From Variovorax sp. ZS18.2.2 (GTDB lineage Bacteria > Pseudomonadota > Gammaproteobacteria > Burkholderiales > Burkholderiaceae_C), in NCBI RefSeq assembly GCF_024701975.1, contig NZ_JANLNM010000002.1, forward strand, positions 644,767-708,766: 64,000 nucleotides of DNA, written 5' to 3'. Every line of letters starts with the position of its first letter. Position 1 is the stretch's first letter. The notes beneath the pieces are model-generated. The model made no database searches and was not told the origin of the DNA. It worked only from the letters and a program-made list of their open reading frames with translations. Both the position numbers and the translations under genes were made by a program. Positions 1-9,350 of the stretch are shown here, in pieces.

Positions 1-108
1 TGCGGCGACCGGGACCGCATTGAAGAATTGCCGCGGGCAATGCCAGAGGCGACGGAATGCTGAATCCGTCGCCCGACCCAAAAAATCAATCAGCCGATGG
101 AGACAACG

Positions 109-1224
109 ATGAAAACGAAAGCGAGCCTGATCGGCGCCGCATTGATGGCGATCGAGGGCGGTGCTCATGCGCAGTCCAGCGTGGCAGTGTTCGGCCAGGT
201 CGACACGTTTGTGGGCCGCGTCGCCAATCTCGCGGGCGCCAATGCACTGGAGAAGCCGACATCGGGCTTGACCGGTGGCGGCATGACCACCAGCAACTTC
301 GGTTTTCGCGGACGCGAAGACCTGGGCGACGGGCTCTATGCGGCGTTCGAGCTTTCGTCATTCGTTCGCACGGATACGGGGGCACTGGGCCGCAGCGATG
401 CAATAGGCCCGCCGGTCAACGTGACGGCCGACCCGTACTTCAGCCGTTCTTCGTGGGTGGGCGTGGGCCATGCACGCTACGGCTCGCTCAGGCTTGGCAA
501 CCTGACCACCTTCATGCGCATCAACGCGCTGACGACCAATGCGTTCGGCGCGTCGACCACCTTCTCGCCGATCAACCTGGTCACCTTCGTCGGAGGGCCG
601 CTGTCGGGTGGAACGACGTGGACCAACCAGGTCGTGTACGACAGCCCCGTGCTCGGCGGCTTCTCGTTCAGCGTGGCCGCCGCCGCGGCGGAAGGGCAGG
701 GCAAGCGCAACGTGGGTGCGCAGCTGTCGTACAGGCGGGACGACCTCAGCCTTGGCTTCGCCTGGCAGGACGTGAAGAAGACGCCGCTCACTTTTGCAGA
801 TGGCACATCCCGCGCGCAGACCCGGTCGTGGCTCCTGTCCGGCGCCTACGATTTCAAATGGGCCAAGCTCTTCGCCAATCTGGGCGCCATCCACGACGGC
901 GGAACCCCGGCGGCGCCCGCAGACCAGGACCACAGGCTATGGAGCCTGAGCAGCGCGATCCCCGTGGGCGTGGGCCAGGTGCTGATCGGATTCGCATCAC
1001 GGCGAACCAACGATCTCGTCGCACCGGTTCCTGCCAGTTCCCCGGGCGGCAACATCAGCCGCCGCGTGGCCAGCGTCGGCTACGACCACTTCCTGTCGAA
1101 ACGCACCGACGTCTACGTCATGGTGATGAACGACCGGACCGCGACCCGGACGCTTCCTGCGCCGCCGCGGCGGGTCGAGGCCAGCGCCACGAGCTTCGGC
1201 GTGGGCATCCGGCATTCGTTCTGA
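109..1224 (+). CDS. Outer-membrane general porin (Gram-negative porin family)
   Basis: This is a beta-barrel porin that lets small solutes cross the outer membrane. The chosen start (371 aa) gives a Sec signal peptide ending AHA about 21 residues in, and GGAG lies six bases upstream of that ATG; an in-frame ATG 12 bases earlier is less likely. The mature N-terminus (SSVAVFGQVD), the alternating hydrophobic strands and the terminal Phe (GIRHSF, the BAM recognition signal) are typical of Burkholderiales trimeric porins. It converges on a LysR gene 15 bases away. No substrate can be read from the sequence. It may or may not serve the organic-acid operon that starts about 1 kb downstream. Confidence 0.9.
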   Translation: MKTKASLIGAALMAIEGGAHAQSSVAVFGQVDTFVGRVANLAGANALEKPTSGLTGGGMTTSNFGFRGREDLGDGLYAAFELSSFVRTDTGALGRSDAIGPPVNVTADPYFSRSSWVGVGHARYGSLRLGNLTTFMRINALTTNAFGASTTFSPINLVTFVGGPLSGGTTWTNQVVYDSPVLGGFSFSVAAAAAEGQGKRNVGAQLSYRRDDLSLGFAWQDVKKTPLTFADGTSRAQTRSWLLSGAYDFKWAKLFANLGAIHDGGTPAAPADQDHRLWSLSSAIPVGVGQVLIGFASRRTNDLVAPVPASSPGGNISRRVASVGYDHFLSKRTDVYVMVMNDRTATRTLPAPPRRVEASATSFGVGIRHSF

Positions 1225-1239
1225 CAAGAAAGTCCGCAG

Positions 1240-2166
1240 CTACAGCGGCGCAAGCGCCGTCACGATCTGGTCGCGGAACCACCGCACCGGCGGGCTGTTT
1301 TCATGCCGCGTGTGCCAATGCACCTTGACCTCGAAGTCGGGCAGCGTCACCGGGAGCTCCACGCTCGTCAGTCCGCCGAAGCCTTCGAACACGCGCGCCA
1401 CGCGCGACGGCAGGGTGACCAGCAGATCGCTCTGTGCCACCAGGCCCGGCAGCACCGTGAAATGAGGAATCGTCACCGCGATGCGCCGCGAGACGCCGTG
1501 TGCGCGCAATGCTTCTTCCACCAGTTGGTGCCCTGAGAAAGGCGATGCCACCAGCACATGGCGCGAGGCCAGGAAGCGCTTGAGCGTCATCGGGCCGCGG
1601 CGGGGATGGTGCTTGGTGCCGACGAGGCAGACATAGCGTTCGCGGAACAGCAGCGCGCTGCGCGTATGGCCCGCCGCGATCGGCAGGTTGCCCACCGCGG
1701 CATCGATGGCGCCGCTGGCCAGCCCATCCACCACCTGGTCGAGCGTGACCTGCTTGACTTCCAGTTCGGCGAACGGCGCGGTCTGCTGCAGCTGCATCAA
1801 GAGGGGCGGCACGAAGTACAGCCCGCCGATGTCCGACATGGCGACCCTGAAGCGCCGGTGCGTGTCCGAAGGCTCGAAGTGTTCGGCCGATTCGACCGCG
1901 CGATCGATCTGCCCCAGCGCCTGCGCGAATTCGCGGGCCAGCTGCTCGCCGAGCGGCGTGGGCAGCATGCCTTGGGGTCCGCGCAGGAACAGCCGGTCGT
2001 TGAAGCGCTTGCGCAGCTTGGCGAGGCCGTAGCTCAGCGTGGGCTGCGTCACGCCCAGCCTTTCCGCTGCGAGCGTGACGTTGCGCGTCTCCAGCAGCGT
2101 GGTGCAAAGGCGCAGCAGATTGAGATCGATCCGCGAGATGTCGACGTTGGAAGGAGTGCGCGTCAT
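1240..2166 (-). CDS. LysR-family transcriptional regulator, divergent from the mandelate-type operon
   Basis: This 308-residue protein has an N-terminal winged helix-turn-helix (LLETRNVTLAAERLGVTQPT, about residues 23-42) and a C-terminal periplasmic-binding-like effector domain. The NodD/PcpR-like N-terminus (ISRIDLNLLRL) is visible. It is transcribed away from iorA with about 160 bp between the genes, which is the usual arrangement for a LysR activator of the divergent operon. By context it should sense mandelate, benzoylformate or a related aryl 2-hydroxy/2-oxo acid. That role is inferred; the family assignment is clear. Confidence 0.9.
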   Translation of the reverse strand: MTRTPSNVDISRIDLNLLRLCTTLLETRNVTLAAERLGVTQPTLSYGLAKLRKRFNDRLFLRGPQGMLPTPLGEQLAREFAQALGQIDRAVESAEHFEPSDTHRRFRVAMSDIGGLYFVPPLLMQLQQTAPFAELEVKQVTLDQVVDGLASGAIDAAVGNLPIAAGHTRSALLFRERYVCLVGTKHHPRRGPMTLKRFLASRHVLVASPFSGHQLVEEALRAHGVSRRIAVTIPHFTVLPGLVAQSDLLVTLPSRVARVFEGFGGLTSVELPVTLPDFEVKVHWHTRHENSPPVRWFRDQIVTALAPL

Positions 2167-2170
2167 CTGT

Positions 2171-2207
2171 ATAGATGGGATCGATGTGTAACGCGAATTC
2201 TATCGAT
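2171..2207. promoter_or_regulatory. Putative LysR operator in the iorA/LysR divergent promoter
   Basis: Two copies of ATCGAT (2180-2185 and 2202-2207) lie 22 bp apart, about two helical turns. An inverted pair ATAGA (2171-2175) / TCTAT (2199-2203) overlaps them. The AT content is higher than in the surrounding sequence. This suits a LysR recognition plus activation site but has not been matched to a known consensus. Confidence 0.35.
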
Positions 2208-2327
2208 TGGATAACAAGAGCGCGACCCATAAAGTTCGCATCGATCCTCGGGCGAACGCGTTTCCCCGGGGCCGAAACCCACGAGAAAAAGCGCAGCCCT
2301 CCAGGGGCCGCGCAGGAGACAGACAAC

Positions 2328-4496
2328 ATGGAGCGTTCATTCGCCGAAGAGGTCAAACGCCTGTCGCTGGGCAATGGCGAGGTGTTCCATGGCGAGGGCA
2401 TCCTCGCGGTGACCAAGGCGCTGCTGCAGTCCGGCGTGAGCTACATCGGCGGCTACCAGGGCGCGCCGATCTCCCACCTGATCGACGTGCTCGGCGATTC
2501 GCGCGAGTTGCTCGACGAACTGGGCATCTACTTCGAGAACAGCGCCTCCGAAGCCGGCGCGGCCGCCATGCTCGGCGCCTCCATCAACTACCCGGTGCGC
2601 GGCGCGGTCACCTGGAAATCCACGGTCGGCACCAACGTCGCCTCGGACGCGCTCTCCAACCTGGCCTCGGCCGGCGTGAAGGGCGGCGCGCTCGTGATCC
2701 TGGGCGAGGACTACGGCGAAGGCTCCAGCATCATCCAGGAGCGCACCCACGCCTTCGCGATGAAGTCGCAGATGTGGCTGATGGACCCGCGCCCCAATCT
2801 CGGTTCCATCGTCGATGCGGTCGAGCGCAGCTTCGAGCTGTCGGAGGCGAGCCAGACGCCGGTGATGCTGCAGTTGCGCATTCGCGCCTGCCATGTGCAC
2901 GGCAGCTTCACCTGCAAGGACAACCGGGCGCCGGCCGTGTCGACGCGCGCGCTGATCCAGCAGCCGAAGTTCGACTTCAGCCACATCAACCTGCCGCCCT
3001 CGATCTACGAGCACGAGCGGCTGAAGATCAGCTCGCGCTGGCCGGCCGCGCTCGACTTCATCCGGCGCGAGCAATTGAACGAGCACTTCGAAGGCGACTG
3101 CGGCGACGTGGGCCTCATCGTGCCGGGCGGCCTCTACAACGGCGTGATCCGGGCGCTGCAGCAACTCGGCCTGGCCGACGCCTTCGGGGGCTGCCGCATC
3201 CCGATGCTGGTGCTCAACGTGGTCTACCCGATGGTGCCCGACGAGCTGGTCGCGTTCTGCGACGGCAAGCGCGCGGTGCTGATGGTGGAGGAGGGCCAGC
3301 CCAACTACATGGAAGACGCGCTGCACGCCATCCTGCGGCGCGCGGGCAGCGCGACATCGCTCTACGGCAAGGACATCTTCCCGATGGCCGGCGAATACAC
3401 CGGCGAAGTGATGGTGCGCGCGCTGGCCGAGTTCGTTCGCCTGACTGCGCCGGCCGGCCTGGCGTCGGCCGGCGCGGCCGACGTGGCCGCCGCCGCCGCG
3501 CCGCTCGCCGTGCTGAAGCCGCAGGCCGTCGAGGCGCTCGGTGCGCCGGTGCCCACGCGGCCGCCGGGCTTTTGCATCGGCTGTCCCGAGCGCCCAGTGT
3601 TCGCCGCCATCAAGCTGATGCAGAAAGAACTCGGCCCGGTCCACGTGAGCGCGGACATCGGCTGCCACACCTTCGGCACGCTGCCGCCGTTCAATGTCGG
3701 CAGCACCGTGCTGGGCTATGGCCTGGGCCTGGCGAGTTCGTCGGGCCTGGCGCCGCTCATGCGCAACCGGCTGCTCAGCATCATGGGCGACGGCGGCTTC
3801 TGGCACAACGGCTTCACCAGCGGCGTGGTGAACGCGGTCTACAACAACCAGGACTCGGTGCTGGTGATCCTGAAGAACGGCTACACCTCGGCCACCGGCA
3901 CGCAGGCGATTCCTTCTTCGCCCACGCAGTCCGCGGCGCGCCCGCTCACGCTCGACATCGAGGCCGCGCTCAAGGGCGTCGGCGTAGCCTGGGTGCGCAA
4001 GGTCACCAGCTACAACGTCGCCGAGATGCGCGACACCCTGCAGGAGGCCATGACCACCGAAGAGGGCGGGCTGAAGGTGATCATTGCCGACGGCGAATGC
4101 CAGCTCGAGCGGCAGCGCCGCATCAAGCCGGTGAATGCCGCGAAGCTGCAGCGCGGCGAGCGCGTGGTGCGCACGCGCTTCGGCATCGACGACGACGTGT
4201 GCACCGGCGACCACTCGTGCATCCGCCTGTCGGGCTGCCCCTCGCTCACCGTCAAGCCCAACCCCAGCGCGCTGCGCACCGACCCGGTGGCCACCGTGAA
4301 CCAGGGTTGCGTCGGCTGCGGCCTGTGCGGCGAGAACGCGCACGCGGCCGTGCTGTGCCCCTCGTTCTACAAGGCCGAGATCGTGCAGAACGCAGGCGCC
4401 TGGGAGCGCTTCATGTTCCGCGTGCGCAGCGGCGTCATCGGGCTCATGGCAGGCAGGGCGCGCAGCCCCGCCGCCGAGAAGGTTGCGCTGGCATGA
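2328..4496 (+). CDS. iorA: Indolepyruvate-type 2-oxoacid:ferredoxin oxidoreductase, alpha subunit (IorA-like)
   Basis: This is the 722-residue TPP and iron-sulfur subunit of an aryl-2-oxoacid:ferredoxin oxidoreductase, which oxidatively decarboxylates a 2-oxoacid to its acyl-CoA. The N-terminal pyrimidine-binding domain starts near residue 40 (YIGGYQGAP). The TPP/Mg motif MGDGGFWHNG...YNNQ is near residues 485-515. A C-terminal two-[4Fe-4S] ferredoxin module has CX5CX5CP near residue 625 and CVGCGLCGENAHAAVLCP near residue 661. The ATG at 2328 is chosen because AGGAGA precedes it and upstream in-frame codons lack the family N-terminus. It overlaps iorB by four bases. Characterised family members use indolepyruvate or phenylpyruvate; operon context suggests benzoylformate here. 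Confidence 0.9.
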   Translation: MERSFAEEVKRLSLGNGEVFHGEGILAVTKALLQSGVSYIGGYQGAPISHLIDVLGDSRELLDELGIYFENSASEAGAAAMLGASINYPVRGAVTWKSTVGTNVASDALSNLASAGVKGGALVILGEDYGEGSSIIQERTHAFAMKSQMWLMDPRPNLGSIVDAVERSFELSEASQTPVMLQLRIRACHVHGSFTCKDNRAPAVSTRALIQQPKFDFSHINLPPSIYEHERLKISSRWPAALDFIRREQLNEHFEGDCGDVGLIVPGGLYNGVIRALQQLGLADAFGGCRIPMLVLNVVYPMVPDELVAFCDGKRAVLMVEEGQPNYMEDALHAILRRAGSATSLYGKDIFPMAGEYTGEVMVRALAEFVRLTAPAGLASAGAADVAAAAAPLAVLKPQAVEALGAPVPTRPPGFCIGCPERPVFAAIKLMQKELGPVHVSADIGCHTFGTLPPFNVGSTVLGYGLGLASSSGLAPLMRNRLLSIMGDGGFWHNGFTSGVVNAVYNNQDSVLVILKNGYTSATGTQAIPSSPTQSAARPLTLDIEAALKGVGVAWVRKVTSYNVAEMRDTLQEAMTTEEGGLKVIIADGECQLERQRRIKPVNAAKLQRGERVVRTRFGIDDDVCTGDHSCIRLSGCPSLTVKPNPSALRTDPVATVNQGCVGCGLCGENAHAAVLCPSFYKAEIVQNAGAWERFMFRVRSGVIGLMAGRARSPAAEKVALA

Positions 4497-6040
4497 ACGT
4501 GTCTGAAGCAAAGCCCGCCTTGTCCGGCAAGGAACCCCGCGTCGTGACCGTGCTTGTGGCCGCCATGGGCGGCGAGGGCGGCGGCGTGCTGGCCGACTGG
4601 CTGATCGCCGCCGCATCCGCGCACGACTTCCCGGTGCAGAGCACGTCGGTGCCCGGCGTGGCGCAGCGCACTGGCGCCACCAACTACTACATCGAGATTT
4701 ATCCGGTGGCGCGCAGCCTCCTGAACGGCGCGCAGCCGGTGCTGTCGCTCACGCCGAACGCGGGCGACGTCGACATCGTCGCCGCGTCCGAGCTGGTCGA
4801 AGCCGGCCGCGTGCTGCAGGGCGGCTTCGTGCATCCGCAGCGCACCACGCTGGTGGCCTCGCTGCACCGCGAGTACGCCGTGTCCGAGAAGTCGGCCATG
4901 GGCGACGGCCGCTACGAGGGCGAGCGGGTCGTCGATGCCGCGCACAAGCTCGCGCAGCGCACCTTTCTCTTCGACATGCGCGCACTGGCGTGGCAGCACG
5001 GCACCGTCATCAACACGGTGATGTTCGGCGCGATGGCGGGCAGCGGCACCTTGCCGTTTTCCCGTGCCGCGTGCGAAGAAGCCATTCGCCAGTCGGGCAA
5101 GGCGGTGGCCGCGAGCCTGAAGGGATTCGCCGCGGGCTACGAGCATGTGACCGGCGGCGCGGCGAAGGCTGCTGCTGTCTCCGATGTGCTGCCGCCCGAA
5201 CCCGCCATCGGGCGCGTGCGCGCGATGCCCGCGCCGCTCCATGCCATCGTGCAGGCCGGTGTCGAGCAGGTCACCGACTACCAGGGCGCGCGCTACGCCG
5301 ACCTCTATCTCGACCGCGTCGAATCGGTGCTGGCGGCAGAGCGCCCGTGGGCCGGCGAGTTCCCCGTCACGCGCGAAACCGCGCGCTACCTCGCGCTGTG
5401 GATGAGCTACGAAGACGTCATCCGCATCGCCGATCTCAAGACGCGGCGCGACCGCATCCAGCGCGTGCGCCAGGAGGTGGGCGCGCGCGAGGGCGAGCCG
5501 CTGCGCCTCACCGAGTACCTCAAGCCGGGCCTCGACGAAATCTGCTCGATGCTGCCCCCACGGCCAGCCCACTGGCTGCGCCGCAAACTTGCGCACAAGG
5601 CCCACAGCCTCAACGTGGGCCTGCACATGCGCACCGACACCGTCGGCGGCTTCGCGATGCTGTGCGTGCTGCGCTCGCTGCGCGCGTGGCGCCCGCGCAC
5701 CTCGCGCTATGCCATCGAGCAAGCGCTGATCGAACGGTGGCTGGAGGCCGTGCGGGGCGCGCTCGCTTCCAGCCCGCAACTGGCTTACGAACTGGCGCTG
5801 TGCGGCAACCTCGTCAAGGGCTACGGCGAAACCAGCGAGCGCGGCCACCGCAACCTCTCGGCCGTGCTCGACGACATGGGCGCGGGCTCGAACGAATCGG
5901 CCATCGCGCGCGTGCGCAAGGCCCGCGAGGCCGCATTGGCCGACCCCGAGGGCAGAGCCCTCGCCGGGGTTCTCGGGCTCAAGCCGCCCGAGCCCAAGGT
6001 CCACCCCATTCGCATCGTGCGGCGAACGCCCGCGCGCTGA
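4493..6040 (+). CDS. iorB: Indolepyruvate-type 2-oxoacid:ferredoxin oxidoreductase, beta subunit (IorB-like, extended)
   Basis: This 515-residue protein starts with the pyruvate:ferredoxin oxidoreductase gamma domain: a glycine-rich MGGEGGGVLADW near residue 23, followed by TSVPGVAQRTGATNYY. A long C-terminal extension of about 300 residues is typical of the large IorB form found in Burkholderiales, unlike the roughly 200-residue archaeal beta subunit. The ATGA overlap with iorA indicates translational coupling and a 1:1 complex. It carries no cysteine cluster of its own, so electrons should leave through the ferredoxin module of IorA. Confidence 0.88.
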   Translation: MNVSEAKPALSGKEPRVVTVLVAAMGGEGGGVLADWLIAAASAHDFPVQSTSVPGVAQRTGATNYYIEIYPVARSLLNGAQPVLSLTPNAGDVDIVAASELVEAGRVLQGGFVHPQRTTLVASLHREYAVSEKSAMGDGRYEGERVVDAAHKLAQRTFLFDMRALAWQHGTVINTVMFGAMAGSGTLPFSRAACEEAIRQSGKAVAASLKGFAAGYEHVTGGAAKAAAVSDVLPPEPAIGRVRAMPAPLHAIVQAGVEQVTDYQGARYADLYLDRVESVLAAERPWAGEFPVTRETARYLALWMSYEDVIRIADLKTRRDRIQRVRQEVGAREGEPLRLTEYLKPGLDEICSMLPPRPAHWLRRKLAHKAHSLNVGLHMRTDTVGGFAMLCVLRSLRAWRPRTSRYAIEQALIERWLEAVRGALASSPQLAYELALCGNLVKGYGETSERGHRNLSAVLDDMGAGSNESAIARVRKAREAALADPEGRALAGVLGLKPPEPKVHPIRIVRRTPAR

Positions 6041-6090
6041 AGCTGAAGGTTCCCGGCAAGACGTTCGTAAACAAAGAAGGAGACAAAGAC

Positions 6091-7266
6091 ATGAGCCACT
6101 TCAACCCGCACCAGCATCTCACGCGCCGCATCTTCGGCGGCCTGCTCGCCGCACTGGCGGTGGGCACGGCCGCCACCGCCGCGCAGGCCGCTGAGCCGCC
6201 CATCAAGATCGGCGCCGTGGTTTCGGCCACAGGCGCCGCGTCGTTCCTCGGCGATCCCCAGCAGAAGACGCTGGAGATGTACGTCAAGAAGATCAATGCC
6301 GCCGGCGGCGTGCTCGGCCGCAAGCTCGAACTGGTGCTCTACGACGACGCCAGCGATGCCAACAAGGCCAACGCCTTCACGCGTCGGCTCATCATGCAGG
6401 ACGAGGTCGACGCCATCCTCGGTGCCTCGAGCACCGGCTCCACCATGGCCATGCTGCCGCAGGCCGAAGCCGCGAAGATGCCGATGATCTCGCTGGCCGC
6501 CGCGTCGGTCATCGTCGAGCCCGTGCGGCCCTATGTGTTCAAGGTGCCGCATTCCGACCGCATGGCCGCGCAGAAGGTGCTGGGCGAAATGAAGCAGCGT
6601 GGCTTCACGCAGGTGGCGCTGCTGTCCGACACCGGTGGCTTCGGCAAGTCGGGCCGCGTCGAAAGCATCAAGGTCGCCGAGTCGATGGGCCTCAAGGTGG
6701 CGGAAGACCAGATCTACGGCGAGAAGGACACCGACGTCACGCCGCAGCTCACCAAGATCAAGTCGTCGCCGGCCCAGGCCATCCTGGTGTTCGGCACCGG
6801 CCAGGCGCCCGCCATCATCGCGCGCAACTACCAGCAGCTGGCGATGAAGCAGCCGCTCTACACCAGCCACGGGCAGGCGTCGGTCGAGTTCATCCGCATC
6901 GCGGGCAAGGCCTCCGAAGGCATCCGCATGCCGTCTCCGGCGTTGCTGATCGCGCAGGCGCTGCCCGCCAGCGATCCGCAGAAGAACGTGAGCGTGAGCT
7001 ACGCCAGGGACTACGAGGCGCAGGCAAAGATCGACGTGTCCACCTTCGGCGGCTATGCGCACGATGCGTTGCTGATGCTGGTGGATGCCATCAAGCGCGC
7101 CGGCGGCACCGACAAGGCCAAGGTGCGCGACGCCATCGAGGCCACGCGCAATTTCGTGGGCGTGAGCGGCGTCTACAACATGTCGGCCACCGATCACATG
7201 GGACTGGACACGTCGGCCTTCCGCATGATCGAGGTGCAGGGCGGCGCGTTCAAGGAAGTGCGCTGA
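6091..7266 (+). CDS. ABC transporter periplasmic binding protein, LivK/HAAT type
   Basis: This is the receptor of a branched-chain-amino-acid-type importer (391 aa). The N-terminus (RRIFGGLLAALAV) is a twin-arginine-like or Sec signal with cleavage near AQA, followed by the type I periplasmic-binding fold (IKIGAVVSATG, KTLEMYVKKINAAGGV, LVLYDD). AAGGAGACAAAGAC precedes the ATG. It lies 50 bases after iorB and 43 bases before the mandelate-dehydrogenase-like gene, inside the operon that also encodes both permeases and both ATPases. Many members of this family bind aromatic acids rather than amino acids, so an aryl hydroxy acid is a reasonable ligand. Confidence 0.9.
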   Translation: MSHFNPHQHLTRRIFGGLLAALAVGTAATAAQAAEPPIKIGAVVSATGAASFLGDPQQKTLEMYVKKINAAGGVLGRKLELVLYDDASDANKANAFTRRLIMQDEVDAILGASSTGSTMAMLPQAEAAKMPMISLAAASVIVEPVRPYVFKVPHSDRMAAQKVLGEMKQRGFTQVALLSDTGGFGKSGRVESIKVAESMGLKVAEDQIYGEKDTDVTPQLTKIKSSPAQAILVFGTGQAPAIIARNYQQLAMKQPLYTSHGQASVEFIRIAGKASEGIRMPSPALLIAQALPASDPQKNVSVSYARDYEAQAKIDVSTFGGYAHDALLMLVDAIKRAGGTDKAKVRDAIEATRNFVGVSGVYNMSATDHMGLDTSAFRMIEVQGGAFKEVR

Positions 7267-7309
7267 TGCGCGCCGAACAGGGCCATCGGGGCCGCCAGGG
7301 CCGGGCGGC

Positions 7310-8485
7310 ATGAAGCTCAATGTCCACGACCACCGGCGGCATGCGCGCCGGCGGCTGCCGCGTTTCGTCTTCGACTACGTCGATGGCGGTGCGGAAGACG
7401 AAGCGTGCCTGCGCCGCAACGTCGATGACCTGAACGCGGTGCGCCTGCTGCCGACCTGCCTGCGCGATACGAGCCATGCCGACCCCGGCATCGAGGTGTT
7501 CGGCCAGCACTGGGCCATGCCGGCGGGCGTGGCGCCCATCGGCTTCTCGGGCCTCGTGCGGCCAGAGGGCGATCTGCTGCTGGCGCGCGCCGCCGCCGCT
7601 GCGGGCGTGCCCTTCGTGCTGTCGACCGCCTCCAACGCGCGGCTCGAGGCGGTGCGCGACGCCGGCCTCGAACGCAACCCCGCGGCCGTGCAGTGGATGC
7701 AGCTCTACGTGATGACCGACAGGTCCATCGCCGAGCAGCTCGTGCGCCGCGCCCGCCATGCGGGCTACGGCGCGCTGGTGCTCACGGTCGATGTCGCGGT
7801 GAGCGGCCTGCGCGAGCGCGACGTGCGCAACGGGTTCCGGCTTCCGTTCCGCTTCACGCCCTCGATGCTGCTGGATCTGGCCCTGCATCCGGCCTGGTCG
7901 CTGGACATGGCGCGCCGGGGCCGATCGCCCGCGTTCGTCAATCTTGCGGAGCACGAGGAGGCCGGCGCCTCCGCCCAGCTGCAGGCGGCCTTGCTGGCGC
8001 GCGCGATGGACCGCACGCTGGTCTGGGACCAGCTGGACTGGCTCCGGCGCCTCTGGGACGGCCCGCTCATCCTCAAGGGGCTGCTGCACCCCGACGATGC
8101 ACGGCGCGCCGTGCGCCATGGCGTGGACGGCATCGTCGTCTCCAACCACGGCGGGCGGCAACTGGACGCCGCACCCTCGACCATCTCGGTGCTGCCGCGC
8201 ATCGTCGATGCGGTGAAGGGCGCCTTGCCCGTGTTCGTCGACAGCGGCTTCAGGCGCGGCAGCGACGTGGTGAAGGCCCTGGCGGCCGGCGCCACCGCCG
8301 CCTTCGTCGGGCGCGCCGCCGTCTGGGGCATGGCCGCGGGCGGCGAAGCCGGCGCACGTGCCGTGCTGCAGACGCTCTGCGACGAAACGCAGCGAACCAT
8401 GGCGCTGATCGGCGCCGACACCGTGGCCGACATCGCGCCGCATCACCTCACTGCATCCCTCCAACCAGGAGACAGCCATGGCTGA
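7310..8485 (+). CDS. mdlB: FMN-dependent 2-hydroxyacid dehydrogenase, (S)-mandelate dehydrogenase-like
   Basis: This is a 391-residue member of the FMN 2-hydroxyacid oxidase/dehydrogenase family (P. putida MdlB has 393). Family active-site residues are visible: Tyr23 (FDYVDGG), Tyr133 (QLYV), Asp161 (LTVDVAVSG), Lys256, catalytic His280 and Arg283 (SNHGGRQLD), and the phosphate-binding DSGFRRGSD. The RERDVRNGF and HPAWSLDMARRG stretches near 168-205 resemble the region of MdlB that holds its membrane-binding segment, which points to mandelate dehydrogenase over lactate dehydrogenase or glycolate oxidase. It would oxidise (S)-mandelate to benzoylformate and pass electrons to the quinone pool. 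It overlaps livH by eight bases and sits with a mandelate racemase. Confidence 0.85.
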   Translation: MKLNVHDHRRHARRRLPRFVFDYVDGGAEDEACLRRNVDDLNAVRLLPTCLRDTSHADPGIEVFGQHWAMPAGVAPIGFSGLVRPEGDLLLARAAAAAGVPFVLSTASNARLEAVRDAGLERNPAAVQWMQLYVMTDRSIAEQLVRRARHAGYGALVLTVDVAVSGLRERDVRNGFRLPFRFTPSMLLDLALHPAWSLDMARRGRSPAFVNLAEHEEAGASAQLQAALLARAMDRTLVWDQLDWLRRLWDGPLILKGLLHPDDARRAVRHGVDGIVVSNHGGRQLDAAPSTISVLPRIVDAVKGALPVFVDSGFRRGSDVVKALAAGATAAFVGRAAVWGMAAGGEAGARAVLQTLCDETQRTMALIGADTVADIAPHHLTASLQPGDSHG

Positions 8486-9350
8486 CTTCATGCAATTCGT
8501 GTTCTCGGGGCTCACCACCGGCGCCATCTATGCGCTCGCGGCCCTGGGCTTCTCGCTGATCTACAACGCCAGCGGCGTCATCAACTTCGCGCAGGGCGAC
8601 TTCCTGATGCTGGGCGCCATGGTGGCGGCGGCGCTGGTCGGCGCCAGCGTGCCCTATGGCCTTGCCATGGTCGGCGGCGTTGTCGCCACGGTGATCGTCG
8701 GGCTCTTGCTGTACCGGCTGGCGATCAAGCCCGCGGGGGAAGCGAGCGTGGTGTCGCTGATCATCATCACCATCGGCGCCTCGATCTTCATCCAGGGCGT
8801 GGTGCAGATCGTGCTCGGCAAGAACCAGCAGACGCTGCCGTCCTTCAGCGGCGACACCTCGCTGCAGATCCTGGGCGCCTACGTGCTGCCGCAAAGCCTG
8901 TGGGTGCTGGGCACGGCAGCGGTGCTGGTGGGCGCGATCTTCGTGTTCTTCCGCTGGACGATGGTCGGCAAGGCCATGCTCGCGGTGGCCGCCAACAGGC
9001 TGGCTGCACAGGCGGTGGGCATTCCGAGTTCGCGCGTGCTGCAGCTCTCGTTCGGGCTCAGTGCGTTGCTCGGCGCACTGGCCGGCGTGGTGGCCGCCCC
9101 TATCACCACCACGGTGTACGACATCGGCCTGCTGCTGGGCATGAAGGGCTTCGTGGCCGCCACGCTCGGCGGCCTGGGCCACGGGCTCGGCGCGGTCGTG
9201 GGCGGGCTCATCGTCGGCCTGCTCGAAGCACTGGTGGCCGGCTACATCTCGTCGGCCTACAAGGACGCGGTGCCCTTCGTGATGATCGTCGTGATCCTGC
9301 TGGTCATGCCAAACGGCCTCTTCGGCGCCAAGACATCGGACCGCGTATGA
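8478..9350 (+). CDS. livH: ABC transporter permease, LivH type
   Basis: This is an inner-membrane permease of the HAAT importer (290 aa). The N-terminal QFVFSGLTTGAIYALAALGFSLIYNASGVINFAQGDF is cut here into its hallmarks: TTGAIYALAALG and INFAQGDF, both diagnostic of LivH. About eight hydrophobic segments follow, and the EAA-like coupling loop lies near FVAATLGGLG. It overlaps the upstream dehydrogenase gene by eight bases and livM by four (ATGA), so translation is coupled. AGGAGACAGCC precedes the ATG. Confidence 0.93.
   Translation: MADFMQFVFSGLTTGAIYALAALGFSLIYNASGVINFAQGDFLMLGAMVAAALVGASVPYGLAMVGGVVATVIVGLLLYRLAIKPAGEASVVSLIIITIGASIFIQGVVQIVLGKNQQTLPSFSGDTSLQILGAYVLPQSLWVLGTAAVLVGAIFVFFRWTMVGKAMLAVAANRLAAQAVGIPSSRVLQLSFGLSALLGALAGVVAAPITTTVYDIGLLLGMKGFVAATLGGLGHGLGAVVGGLIVGLLEALVAGYISSAYKDAVPFVMIVVILLVMPNGLFGAKTSDRV

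Noticed and set aside
2337..4616. Long minus-strand frame opposite iorA
   Set aside because: It is the complement of a gene with clear TPP and ferredoxin motifs; the translated product is low-complexity Arg/His/Ala and has no domain.
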